Shown one piece after another: positions 35,111 through 42,072 of a stretch of DNA of 64,000 nt (position 1 is its first letter; each line of letters starts with the position of its first letter). Origin of the DNA: an uncultured Christensenellaceae bacterium (GTDB lineage: Bacteria > Bacillota > Clostridia > Christensenellales > Borkfalkiaceae); contig CAJUOP010000003.1 in assembly GCA_910588465.1 (NCBI GenBank), positions 53,447 through 117,446 of the forward strand, in the 5' to 3' direction. Below the pieces are notes generated by a model. That model was not told where the DNA came from. It saw only the letters and a list, made by a program, of their open reading frames with translations, and searched no databases. Both the position numbers and the translations under genes were made by a program.

Positions 35111-35986
35111 TCAACAGAAATCAAGATTTTTTTCCTTTAACCATTGATAGGGATCTTCGCAAACCTGCGCCTTTTGATATTCGCGCGGACTCATCCCCTT
35201 CCATTTCGTAAACATTCTCGTAAAATATGCTTCATCTTCGATCCCCACCATTTGGGAAACGGCTTTGATCCCTACAGAAGATTCCGACAGTATCACGCAC
35301 GCGGTGGATATGCGGAAACGGTTGACATAATTGACGGGAGTCATGTCCGCAAAATCGTTGAACATTGTAATAAGCTGCTTTTTGGTAACGTTCATTTTTT
35401 CAGCGATTTCGTCAAGCGTAAAATTCATGCGGTAATTATTATTGATAAAGATGAGAATATCCCGAAAGACTTTGAACCGCGCCGATTTTACGGTAAACCT
35501 TTTTTCATATTGATTACAATATTGGATCAGGTTCTGAAACAATAAGAGCGTATACCCCATACAACTGAGCGAATTCAATGAGCTGCCGTCGTACTCTTCC
35601 GCAAGCGACCGAAAAAGATTGTAAATATTATTGGCATTATCACCTAAATAAATATAGGGTTTTTCTCTTGAAAACCCGCAAGCGGCAAGCACGTTTTCCA
35701 CGCCTTCACCAATGAAATCGATCCAGTAATAAGCCCAAGGCGCCATCGGATCGGGAAAGTATTCGTGTTCCTCATTTTCGTAAAGCAAAAACATATTGCC
35801 TTTCGTCAGGCTGATTTCTTTCCCGTTTTTAATCAACGTGCCGTAGCCGTAAAAAATGCAGTGCAAAGAGTACTTTCTCGCTTTCCGTTTTTCATGCAAC
35901 TTTCGGGGCAGACAATGCTCCTGCCCTACCCGTGATATTTCCAATTCGCATTTGTTATCATTAAAATCGAACGTTAACTTACTCAC
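35111..35986 (-). CDS. AraC-family regulator of the sugar cluster
   Basis: 291 residues. N-terminal cupin-like sensing domain (LHCIFYGYGTLIKNGKEISL, GNMFLLYENEEHEYFPD), then two helix-turn-helix units: FTLDEIAEKMNVTKKQLITMF and IKAVSQMVGIEDEAYFTRMFTKWKGMSPREYQ, the AraC signature. First gene of the minus-strand cluster, so likely an activator responding to an imported oligosaccharide. Its own promoter overlaps a 13-bp inverted repeat. Confidence 0.92.
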   Translation of the reverse strand: MSKLTFDFNDNKCELEISRVGQEHCLPRKLHEKRKARKYSLHCIFYGYGTLIKNGKEISLTKGNMFLLYENEEHEYFPDPMAPWAYYWIDFIGEGVENVLAACGFSREKPYIYLGDNANNIYNLFRSLAEEYDGSSLNSLSCMGYTLLLFQNLIQYCNQYEKRFTVKSARFKVFRDILIFINNNYRMNFTLDEIAEKMNVTKKQLITMFNDFADMTPVNYVNRFRISTACVILSESSVGIKAVSQMVGIEDEAYFTRMFTKWKGMSPREYQKAQVCEDPYQWLKEKNLDFC

Positions 35987-36009
35987 AATATCCTCCGTTA
36001 AAGATATTT

Positions 36010-36104
36010 CATTCGGTATATCATACCGAATGCGGGCTATAGCCCGCGCGATTTTATAATACGATAACTAACCGTATTATAAAATACAAACATTTCATTG
36101 CCAA
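36010..36104 (-). promoter_or_regulatory. Promoter of the AraC gene with three inverted repeats
   Basis: Minus strand: TTGGCA (36099-36104), 17-nt spacer, TATAAT (36076-36081). The -10 box lies in ATTTTATAATACG/CGTATTATAAAAT (36051-36063 and 36073-36085). Downstream are a self-complementary GCGGGCTATAGCCCGC (36032-36047) and CATTCGGTAT-ATC-ATACCGAATG (36010-36032). At least the first repeat is placed to act as an operator. The rest of 36105-36234 is AT-rich without recognisable signals. Confidence 0.7.
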
Positions 36105-36234
36105 TAGCTTTTGAAAAAAAGGTAAATATAATCCAAGTTTTGAAAAGCTCATTACAATTCTAAATAAAAAATGTCGTTCCCTTTCGAGAACGGTATCCTT
36201 AAAAAATATTTATTTTCGATGTTACATTTTTTAT

Positions 36235-36263
36235 TTGACAAGCCACTTTGTTTTTAGTATAAT
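36235..36263 (+). promoter_or_regulatory. Sigma-A promoter for the AAA ATPase gene
   Basis: TTGACA (36235-36240), 17-nt spacer, TATAAT (36258-36263), a perfect consensus, 36 bp before the ATG at 36300. Confidence 0.9.
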
Positions 36264-36299
36264 AAAGTTATACTTTATTTTTCTCGGAATGGTGGTTTT

Positions 36300-37526
36300 A
36301 TGTATATTCGTCGACATTTGGAAGAGCAAGTGAAACTCGCTTCAAAAAATTATCCCGTAATTATGGTCTGCGGACAGCGGCAAGTTGGGAAGTCTACTAT
36401 GCTCAACCATATCAAAGAAACCGGGCGTAAATATGTAACGCTTGACGATATGAACGCTCGTCGGCTTGCCGAAACGGACCCCGCGCTTTTCTTCGAAACA
36501 TACGGCACTCCTCTTTTAATTGACGAGTTTCAACGCGTTCCGTCCATTTTGTTAGAAATGAAGCGTATCGTGGATCAAAAGGCTCTCGACGGCGAAGACA
36601 ATAACGGAATGTTTTGGCTGACCGGTTCTCAGAAATTTCGCATGATGCAGAACGTTTCGGAATCGCTTGCGGGCAGAGTTGCCGTATTTGATTTAGCAGG
36701 GCTTTCCCAAGCGGAACTCGATGGGCGGGAAGTCGGGCTGTTCTGCCCTGAAATCAATACGTTAAAAGAACGTGCGACAATAATGAAGCACAAAAATATC
36801 CACGAAATATTCGATTTGATTTTCCGTGGAGGTATGCCGAAATTGCACGTATCCGACATAGAACGTGATCGTTATTATATGGACTACGTGAACACCTATC
36901 TCGAACGAGATATCAAGGACTTGGCGCAAGTAGGAAAACTGAACGAGTTTTATTCCTTTCTCGTCTATATGGCAGCGCGCACGGCACAGGAATTGAAATA
37001 CGACGAAATTTCCAAAGAAATCGGCGTTTCCGCCCCTACCGTGAAAAATTGGGTAAGCATTTTAGAACGTTCCGGTGTCATTTACATTCTTCACCCCTAT
37101 TTTAACAACGTTACAAACCGCCTTGTAAAAACACCGAAAGTATACTTTATGGATACGGGACTTGCGGCATATCTCTGCCGTTGGCCGAATGCGGATACTC
37201 TTGAAAATGGTAATATGGCGGGCGCATACTTTGAAACCTACGTTGTTTCCGAACTGATAAAGAGCTACTACAACGCAGGGAAATCCGTTGATTTATACTA
37301 CTATCGGGATATCGACAAAAAAGAAATCGACCTTCTGATTTTGAAAGGGAATAAGGCTTATCCGATCGAAATCAAAAAAAGTAAAAACCCTTCCGACGCC
37401 GATAAAAACTTTAAGGCGCTTGAAAAACTAAATCTTGAAATACAGACAGGTTTAATTATCTGTATGAATGATGAGCTGATCCCCTACAACAAAAACGCTT
37501 GGTATTGCCCTGTTTCTATCCTATAA
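36300..37526 (+). CDS. AAA ATPase with DUF4143 domain
   Basis: 408 residues. Walker A GQRQVGKSTML (residues about 26-36), Walker B TPLLIDEFQRVP, and a sensor region FWLTGSQKF. The C-terminal DUF4143 part has a winged-helix segment (YDEISKEIGVSAPTVKNWVSILERSGVI) and a PD-(D/E)xK-like end (KKEIDLLILKGNKAYPIEIKKSK). Such proteins are common, stand alone and have no settled function. It is the last gene of E1, in opposite orientation to the cargo, and lies 57 bp from the right arm repeats. Confidence 0.9.
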   Translation: MYIRRHLEEQVKLASKNYPVIMVCGQRQVGKSTMLNHIKETGRKYVTLDDMNARRLAETDPALFFETYGTPLLIDEFQRVPSILLEMKRIVDQKALDGEDNNGMFWLTGSQKFRMMQNVSESLAGRVAVFDLAGLSQAELDGREVGLFCPEINTLKERATIMKHKNIHEIFDLIFRGGMPKLHVSDIERDRYYMDYVNTYLERDIKDLAQVGKLNEFYSFLVYMAARTAQELKYDEISKEIGVSAPTVKNWVSILERSGVIYILHPYFNNVTNRLVKTPKVYFMDTGLAAYLCRWPNADTLENGNMAGAYFETYVVSELIKSYYNAGKSVDLYYYRDIDKKEIDLLILKGNKAYPIEIKKSKNPSDADKNFKALEKLNLEIQTGLIICMNDELIPYNKNAWYCPVSIL

Positions 37527-37582
37527 ACATCTGACAGACGGATTGCATTATGTAATCCACTTAATTAAACTAACAATTTCAA

Positions 37583-37602
37583 TTGTGGGGTAATTTGTGG
37601 GG
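37583..37602 (+). repeat. E1 right arm-type repeats (TTGTGGGG)
   Basis: TTGTGGGG at 37583-37590 and 37595-37602, 12-nt period, matching the pair near the tRNA at 11649 and 11661. This anchors the right boundary of E1 independently of the att repeat. Confidence 0.7.
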
Positions 37603-37696
37603 ACGATAAGGATAGATTGGTCAAAACTCGGGTTTTTTAGTATATTTTAGGCCGTTTTAACTCTTACAATAGCCATTTATTGCGTTTTAATACAAC

Positions 37697-37735
37697 CTCT
37701 GACTCCGTCATTCTCGAATCCAGCTACCCCAGCCA
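37697..37735 (+). repeat. att copy 2 (E1/E2 junction), tRNA-Gln 3' fragment with 6-nt deletion
   Basis: 39 nt equal to the tRNA-Gln 3' end from CTCTGACTCC to CCA except that GTTGGT of the T-arm is missing. Not a functional tRNA (no 5' half, broken T-arm). The anticodon-proximal block is intact, so crossover probably maps there. Confidence 0.9.
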
Positions 37736-37794
37736 ATAGCCCTATATCTTGTGTTTTTTAGCGAAAACTTTACAAGATACGGGGCTATTTTTTT
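37736..37794 (+). terminator. Terminator after att copy 2 (brought by E2)
   Basis: ATAGCCCTATATCTTGT (37736-37752) pairs with ACAAGATACGGGGCTAT (37772-37788, two mismatches), followed by a T-run to 37794. Same position relative to att as the terminators at the other three att copies, different sequence. Confidence 0.75.
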
Positions 37795-37799
37795 GCGTT

Positions 37800-37818
37800 T
37801 TGGGGACTTTTTGGGGAC
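37800..37818 (+). repeat. E2 left arm-type repeats (TTGGGGAC)
   Basis: TTGGGGAC at 37800-37807 and 37811-37818, 11-nt period, next to the integrase stop. Matching repeats occur at the far end of E2 (48038-48055). Confidence 0.7.
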
Positions 37819-37842
37819 CAAACCAGTTCTAATACGGTTACG

Positions 37843-38991
37843 TTAAAGGTTATATATAACCTTTAATCCCTCTTTTTGCATGAATTCGCGGGAAAAATGC
37901 GTATAAACGTTGCTTGTTTGCGTTCCGTCTGCCGCATGACCCGCCCACACCGAAACGACCTCTCGGGGGACCCCGCATTCCTGCGCGCGTGTTATAAACG
38001 TGTGGCGCAGTTCGTGCAGGTGGTGCGCAGGCATTAGCCGTTTCATTGCCTGCGTAAGCGCGTCGGGGTTCACCGCGCGCACGCGCTCGAATTCCATATC
38101 GGGAAGCCACCGCGCAAGCATGGGCGTTACGGGAATCAATCTCCGCCGCTCCTGATATCCCTTGCGAATCTTCGCGCATATAACCGAAACGAAGCCGTCC
38201 TCTATCCGAGCCGAGGCAAGCTCGCTCCGCCGTATTCCCGTATACAGCAGGAATAAAAGCGCGTGTTTTACTTCTGGTACGCAGTTTGCCGCCAAAATTT
38301 TTAAGATTAGTTCCCGTTCCTCGGCAAGCGTGAGGGCAACGCCGTTTTGCTCCTCGTACTTCGGCGGTCTCAATAAACGCATGGGCGATTTTTCTAAAAT
38401 CTCGTCCCCTACCGCAAATTCGAAAATTGCTTTCAGCGTTTGGTAAATCTTTAACGCCGTTCGCGGCTTCCCCTCTTCCACGTAAAAGTTGAGCACGCTC
38501 TGAATCTCCGATTGACGGATTTCCGAAACCGCCCGCCCCGAAAATGCGGGGAGCAAATTCGCATGAAAAAGGCTTTCATAAAATTCAATAGTGCCCTGCT
38601 TTATTGTGGGGCGTTTCAGTTCCAACCAGCGCATGGAAACCGATTCGAAAAGCGGAACGCCCGCAGGCTCGGCGGGTTCGGGTTCCGACGAAGGCGGATT
38701 GCAATGCAACAGCGCGGCTAAAAATTTCGGTTTGAGTTTCTCAAAGTCCTTCGACGAAACGGAGATATTCAACCCGTATTTCCGAAACCGTGCTTCGAAC
38801 ACGCCGTTCGGCTTCTGCCGAACGGGAATCGGCAGTTCGATTGTAAAATAGTTTTGTAACAGTTCTGGCATTTGCTTCAACTCCTTTTTGGTAAAGTAAA
38901 ATGCCGATTTCAGCGCAATGTTCTTTTGTTCTTCCTGTTTTTCCTCCGCAATTATTTTTTGCACCCTTCCGCCGAACGGAAGATAAACCAC
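37843..38991 (-). CDS. int: E2 tyrosine recombinase (integrase), main frame
   Basis: 382 residues from the first GTG, but the frame stays open upstream without a start (KKKPVEIDGVVYLPFGGR reads naturally into it). Catalytic residues: LLYTGIRRSEL (Arg), HHLHELRHTF (His-x-x-Arg-His), VWAGHA and VYTHFS (Tyr). It also has the KKELKQMPELLQNYF segment shared by the E1 and E3 integrases. The true N-terminus is probably supplied by the 38952-39128 ORF through a -1 shift at an A8 run. Without that shift the GTG at 38991 would have to serve, though no good ribosome site precedes it. Confidence 0.88.
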   Translation of the reverse strand: MVYLPFGGRVQKIIAEEKQEEQKNIALKSAFYFTKKELKQMPELLQNYFTIELPIPVRQKPNGVFEARFRKYGLNISVSSKDFEKLKPKFLAALLHCNPPSSEPEPAEPAGVPLFESVSMRWLELKRPTIKQGTIEFYESLFHANLLPAFSGRAVSEIRQSEIQSVLNFYVEEGKPRTALKIYQTLKAIFEFAVGDEILEKSPMRLLRPPKYEEQNGVALTLAEERELILKILAANCVPEVKHALLFLLYTGIRRSELASARIEDGFVSVICAKIRKGYQERRRLIPVTPMLARWLPDMEFERVRAVNPDALTQAMKRLMPAHHLHELRHTFITRAQECGVPREVVSVWAGHAADGTQTSNVYTHFSREFMQKEGLKVIYNL

Positions 38992-39128
38992 CCCGTCGAT
39001 TTCGACGGGCTTTTTTTTAGCGTTTCCGCCTCGGTTATATCCCCTTCGGCAAACACCGCCACCATTTCCGCAACGATTGCGGAAAGCTCGAAAGCAAACG
39101 CTTTCAGTCGCTCTAACTTCTTTTGCAT
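38952..39128 (-). CDS. Leader ORF of the E2 integrase (frame 0 before a -1 shift)
   Basis: 58 codons, ATG with AGGAGAAAAA upstream: MQKKLERLKAFAFELSA...EAETLKK, a helical leader like the N-termini of the E1 and E3 integrases. After the A8 run it continues only to a stop at 38952. Switching to the -1 frame at the A-run gives TLKKKPVEIDGVVYLPFGG, joining smoothly to the integrase. Either a programmed frameshift, transcriptional slippage, or a real or sequencing indel in the homopolymer. Confidence 0.65.
   Translation of the reverse strand: MQKKLERLKAFAFELSAIVAEMVAVFAEGDITEAETLKKSPSKSTGWFIFRSAEGCKK
38992..39018 (-). promoter_or_regulatory. Putative -1 frameshift signal: A8 slippery run plus hairpin
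   Basis: In the message, eight A (39018 to 39011) are followed by one G and then a perfect 7-bp hairpin CCCGTCG-AAAT-CGACGGG (39009 to 38992). In frame 0 the heptamer is A_AAA_AAA, a known slippery type. The spacer to the stem is shorter than the 5-9 nt usual for ribosomal shifting, so polymerase slippage is also possible. Confidence 0.55.
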
Positions 39129-39167
39129 ATTTTTTCTCCTTAGGCGAATGCGCCTAAGGTAATTTTA

Positions 39168-39527
39168 TCATGCTTTTTTTTGCTTTTCTTCCCTATCTGC
39201 CGAGCCCGTCCATGTTCGAAGCGTATTTAACGCCAGCTGCTTATATTCAGGCGGAAGAACTCGGAATAATTTTAAAAGTTCTCTTTCGTCCTGCGGGAAT
39301 GCGGGCGCGCTACTCTGCACGGTAACGTTTCCCAAATCGTCTGAACGCCCTAAAAGGAAATCGACAGAAACTTCAAAGAAGTTCGCTAAAATAACTAACA
39401 TTTTACAATCAGGTTGATTAATTTCGTTCTCATAGTTCGCGTACACTTGCCGACTTATTTTGAGAGCGTTAGCAACCTGTAATTGAGTCAACCCCTTTTC
39501 TTTTCTTAATTCTTTTAATAAAATCAT
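39168..39527 (-). CDS. XRE-family repressor (CI-like) of E2
   Basis: 119 residues with an N-terminal helix-turn-helix (LRKEKGLTQLQVANALKISRQVYANYENEINQP) and a C-terminal acidic/hydrophobic oligomerisation tail. Divergent from the 39656 gene; three 15-nt inverted-repeat operators lie between them. This is the arrangement of a temperate-phage immunity switch. The product lacks a RecA-type self-cleavage or peptidase domain, so induction would need another signal. Confidence 0.88.
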   Translation of the reverse strand: MILLKELRKEKGLTQLQVANALKISRQVYANYENEINQPDCKMLVILANFFEVSVDFLLGRSDDLGNVTVQSSAPAFPQDERELLKLFRVLPPEYKQLALNTLRTWTGSADREEKQKKA

Positions 39528-39554
39528 TGATTTGCCCTCTTTTTCTTAATTTTA

Positions 39555-39630
39555 GCAAGAAATTATTGCTTTTTTCTTGACACGCAAAAAATTCTTGCAT
39601 ATAATAATAAAAAATGCAAGATTTTATTGC
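39555..39630 (+). promoter_or_regulatory. E2 early promoter with three repressor operators
   Basis: TTGACA (39577-39582), 17-nt spacer, TATAAT (39600-39605). Three copies of a 15-nt dyad close to GCAAGAAATTATTGC lie at 39555-39569, 39584-39598 and 39616-39630, at intervals of 29 and 32 nt. The middle copy fills the spacer, one is upstream of -35 and one downstream of -10. Binding by the divergent XRE protein would block the promoter. Confidence 0.8.
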
Positions 39631-39655
39631 ATAATAGGAGATGGGAGGTTAATGT

Positions 39656-39946
39656 ATGAGAAAAAACTATGACGGCATGAGCGTAACGCTGGGCGCGCCC
39701 GACGTTACCATTACGGCGGAGCAATTCCGAGAATACCGAGAGTTACAGGAAGGCAAGGACCGTACTATTTTAAGCCTGCAAGCGCAAATCAAATTGCAGC
39801 AATCCGAATGGGGCAAAGCTGCAATCGCACTCGCAAAGGCAGTAGACGGCGCGTTTATTGGCTCTTCCTCTCTCGGCGTTACAATCGCGAATCAACCCTC
39901 AGCCCAAAAGGCATACGAGCTCGCACGGGAAATCTTGGAGCCATGA
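39656..39946 (+). CDS. E2 small early protein, 96 residues
   Basis: First gene under the operator-controlled promoter, ribosome site GGGAGG. Sequence MRKNYDGMSVTLGAPDVTITAEQFREYRELQEGKD split by a helix-rich middle; no known domain. The YRELQ/SLQAQI stretch could be a short coiled coil. Its stop overlaps the next ATG (ATGA). Function unknown; early control or replication is suggested only by position. Confidence 0.65.
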   Translation: MRKNYDGMSVTLGAPDVTITAEQFREYRELQEGKDRTILSLQAQIKLQQSEWGKAAIALAKAVDGAFIGSSSLGVTIANQPSAQKAYELAREILEP

Positions 39947-40146
39947 GAAACTACTATTTATCGGAATGTTATTCGCATGGTGAAAGGTACTCTCATAGGT
40001 ACATTTTCTTTTACTATCCCAAGAAAAACCCCGAAACAGGGAAAGACTTAGACGAAGGATTTTTCCGTTTTTTCGGGCGTGTAAAGCACGGAAAGGAATT
40101 AGGCGAGAAGTTAGGGCGAAAGTTTGCCCATGAAAAGTTGTTTTGA
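39943..40146 (+). CDS. E2 small protein, 67 residues
   Basis: ATG overlaps the preceding stop (ATGA), indicating coupling. Sequence begins MRNYYLSECYSHGERYSHRYIFFYYPKK and is Tyr/Lys-rich with a basic C-terminus. Not recognised. Small basic early proteins of this kind occur in filamentous phages as single-strand-binding proteins, but there is no motif to support that here. Confidence 0.55.
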   Translation: MRNYYLSECYSHGERYSHRYIFFYYPKKNPETGKDLDEGFFRFFGRVKHGKELGEKLGRKFAHEKLF

Positions 40147-40244
40147 GCAACCAACAGCGCAAATTGCGCTACCTTAAACGCAAAACTGAGTAACCGACAG
40201 CGCAAATTTGCAATACCGAGAACGCAAAAAGGAGAATTAACGCC

Positions 40245-40457
40245 ATGTGGAGCTGTGCAAAACAATGCGGATATTGGGACGGTAGCGGGTGCGGGATTGA
40301 TTATAATCCCGCAAGCCTGCTTTTGCTTTGCCCTTGTTTCGACCTTGCGATTACGCACGCGCGCGACCCTACGCCGTTCGCGGGTCAACGATCTGAGCCC
40401 GCCGACCGTGCGGGCAAACGTAGTTCGAAATCGAAGTCAAAGGAGAAAGTCCCATGA
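40245..40457 (+). CDS. E2 small Cys-rich protein, 70 residues
   Basis: ATG with AAAAGGAG 9 nt upstream. The N-terminus MWSCAKQCGYWDGSGCG has three Cys, a hydrophobic centre (ASLLLLCPCFDLA), then a basic Ser/Lys tail. It overlaps the next gene's start by 4 bp. Plausible because of the strong ribosome site and overlap; not recognised. A possible candidate for a small virion protein only because it has one hydrophobic segment. Confidence 0.45.
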   Translation: MWSCAKQCGYWDGSGCGIDYNPASLLLLCPCFDLAITHARDPTPFAGQRSEPADRAGKRSSKSKSKEKVP

Positions 40458-40645
40458 CAAACAAAGAAACTGAAACGGCGTTGAAGCTATGTTCCGAAGG
40501 CGCAAATGCAAATTGCAGAAAATGCCCCTATCTTGAAAAAGGCTGTATCAAATCGCTTGTGCGTAACAGTCTGCGCTATATTGAACAGTTAAAAGTGCAA
40601 GCGCGGGCGGCGCGCAGCGCGAAAGACCGGGGCGAACAAGCTTAG
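40454..40645 (+). CDS. E2 small Cys-motif protein, 63 residues
   Basis: ATG with AAAGGAG upstream. Contains LKLCSEGANANCRKCPYLEKGC, a C-x8-C-x2-C-x6-C pattern, followed by a helix SLRYIEQLKVQA. Similar short Cys-x2-Cys-Pro proteins are frequent in Clostridia phages; function not established. The 40646-40807 gap holds a copy of an E2 dispersed repeat and the ribosome site of the next gene. Confidence 0.65.
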   Translation: MTNKETETALKLCSEGANANCRKCPYLEKGCIKSLVRNSLRYIEQLKVQARAARSAKDRGEQA

Positions 40646-40652
40646 TTTAACA

Positions 40653-40726
40653 ACGTCGTCAAGCTTCGAGGTCAACAAACGGTGCCAACGTTCTGAGCGA
40701 AAGACCGGGGCGAACGATCAGAGCGA
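40653..40726 (+). repeat. E2 dispersed repeat, copy 1
   Basis: Begins ACGTCGTCAAGCTTCGAGG and ends GCCAACGTTCTGAGCGA (40684-40700), followed by CGAACGATCAGAGCGA (40711-40726). Related copies lie at 45703-45753 and 47117-47161, and shorter ones at 40385-40398 and 44975-44990. All are on the plus strand near gene boundaries of E2 only. Confidence 0.65.
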
Positions 40727-40807
40727 AGTTGCTGCACAACACACTCCCCCACCGCGGGGAACAGCGCGGGCAGAACACCCGCAAACATAAATCGGAGGAA
40801 ATTAAAG

Positions 40808-42061
40808 ATGAAAAAACAAGTTATATCAGGTATCATTGCACTTTTGATTGCAGTGGCATTAGTCATAACGGCGGGTATCGGTTCTTCGTGGTTCACGAAC
40901 CCGAATATTACCACGTGGTTTAACAGCTGGGGCAAGGGCGAAAAGGATAACAATTCGGGCGATACACAATACCCGAATATAATCGATAACGGCGGACTTT
41001 CCGTTTCGGAAACAACGGAAAGCGGCATTTCGGTTCTAAGCGCAAAGCTTCCCGCAGAAGCGTTTGCGGCAAATGGGATTTCGAATCAAGCAGAAAAGGC
41101 GTACGTACTTACGGCAACTGTCGGCGAGGATAACTATGCGGAGAATACGGCGGTAATTTGGTCGTCTGCGTGGAAAAACTCTCAATCGTCTTGGGCTCAG
41201 GGAAAGAACGTTTCGGACTATGTAACGGTTACGCCGAGCGGAACTTCCTATATGGAATCCAAGACGGCAACGCTCGTTGGTTTGCGCCCCTTTGCCGAGC
41301 AAATTATTGTTACGGTTACGGTAAAAGAAAAGCCCGAATTAACTACAACGTGCTTATTGGATTACGCACAGCGGGTAACGGACTTTTCGTTATCGCTGGG
41401 CAACGTTGAATGCAATTTCGGCGGGACAACGAGCGTTCTCGTTGAACTTTTAAAAACTTCGAGCGCGCTCCAAGGCGGCAGCCCGAATTTGCGGTTCCAG
41501 AAAAACGACGTTTACACTTTGGAAGCCAAAACGACCGTGAGTTATGCGCTTACGCTTGATAATTTAATCCGCGAGGATAATTGCGATAATTATTCGGGAT
41601 ATAACGAAGCGAATACCCGTAAGTATTGGGCGCGAACATCTTCTTCGGGATACGGATATAGTGTAACGGCGCAATTCAATGAAGGCGATTTATCATTTTA
41701 CAGCGTCGCTGAATACGGAATTAAATTCGACCTTGAAACATTTAGGCGGGTTATGGGTTTAACCATAACCGCCAGGTATAACGACAAGGATAAATCTTGC
41801 ACTACGCTGGATTTGCTGAATATGTTTCAAGCGTATGATTTAAAAACGGACAGCAGCTTTTCGCCTGGATATTTCGACGACCTGGGCGAAGTCGAATCGA
41901 GAGGATTAACGGATATATTTCGGTTAAACGTTTCGGTTGAAATTGAGCTTGCAGGGGAAACAACGACTTTGGCAAAGTCGACCACTTTCCGCATGAGCGG
42001 ATACACGTGCAACGGAGAACTGAACGCAGTAAACGTTGACAAAGACCATATCATTTTTTAA
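40808..42061 (+). CDS. E2 secreted/membrane-anchored protein, putative virion or adsorption component
   Basis: 417 residues. N-terminal signal anchor (KKQVISGIIALLIAVALVITAGIG), then a beta-rich Thr/Ser-rich domain with Ig-like phrases (YVLTATVGEDNYAENTAVIWSS; IIVTVTVKEKPELTTT). No membrane segment at the C-terminus. First gene of the block that includes the pIII-like and Zot genes, with ribosome site CGGAGG. It occupies the place where inoviruses encode coat/attachment proteins, but it is far too long for a major coat. Not recognised. Confidence 0.6.
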   Translation: MKKQVISGIIALLIAVALVITAGIGSSWFTNPNITTWFNSWGKGEKDNNSGDTQYPNIIDNGGLSVSETTESGISVLSAKLPAEAFAANGISNQAEKAYVLTATVGEDNYAENTAVIWSSAWKNSQSSWAQGKNVSDYVTVTPSGTSYMESKTATLVGLRPFAEQIIVTVTVKEKPELTTTCLLDYAQRVTDFSLSLGNVECNFGGTTSVLVELLKTSSALQGGSPNLRFQKNDVYTLEAKTTVSYALTLDNLIREDNCDNYSGYNEANTRKYWARTSSSGYGYSVTAQFNEGDLSFYSVAEYGIKFDLETFRRVMGLTITARYNDKDKSCTTLDLLNMFQAYDLKTDSSFSPGYFDDLGEVESRGLTDIFRLNVSVEIELAGETTTLAKSTTFRMSGYTCNGELNAVNVDKDHIIF

Positions 42062-42072
42062 GGCGGTGCCAC

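Larger units (their letters stand above)
11528..37735. mobile_element. E1: mobilizable island with carbohydrate-utilisation cargo, integrated in tRNA-Gln
   Basis: Bounded by the 45-nt tRNA-Gln 3' repeat (11528-11572) and a 39-nt copy lacking six bases (37697-37735). Just inside both ends are paired TTGTGGGG repeats spaced 12 nt (11649 and 11661 at left; 37583 and 37595 at right), as expected for integrase arm sites. Contents from left to right: integrase, MobV relaxase, conserved leader, a 21-kb sugar cluster, AAA ATPase. It has no conjugation genes of its own, so mobilization in trans is inferred. Confidence 0.8.

Noticed and set aside
37697..37735. tRNA-like sequence that could be called a second tRNA-Gln
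   Set aside because: Only the 3' half is present, with a 6-nt T-arm deletion. The same applies to 48126-48170 and 63106-63150 (3' halves only). They are att remnants, not genes.
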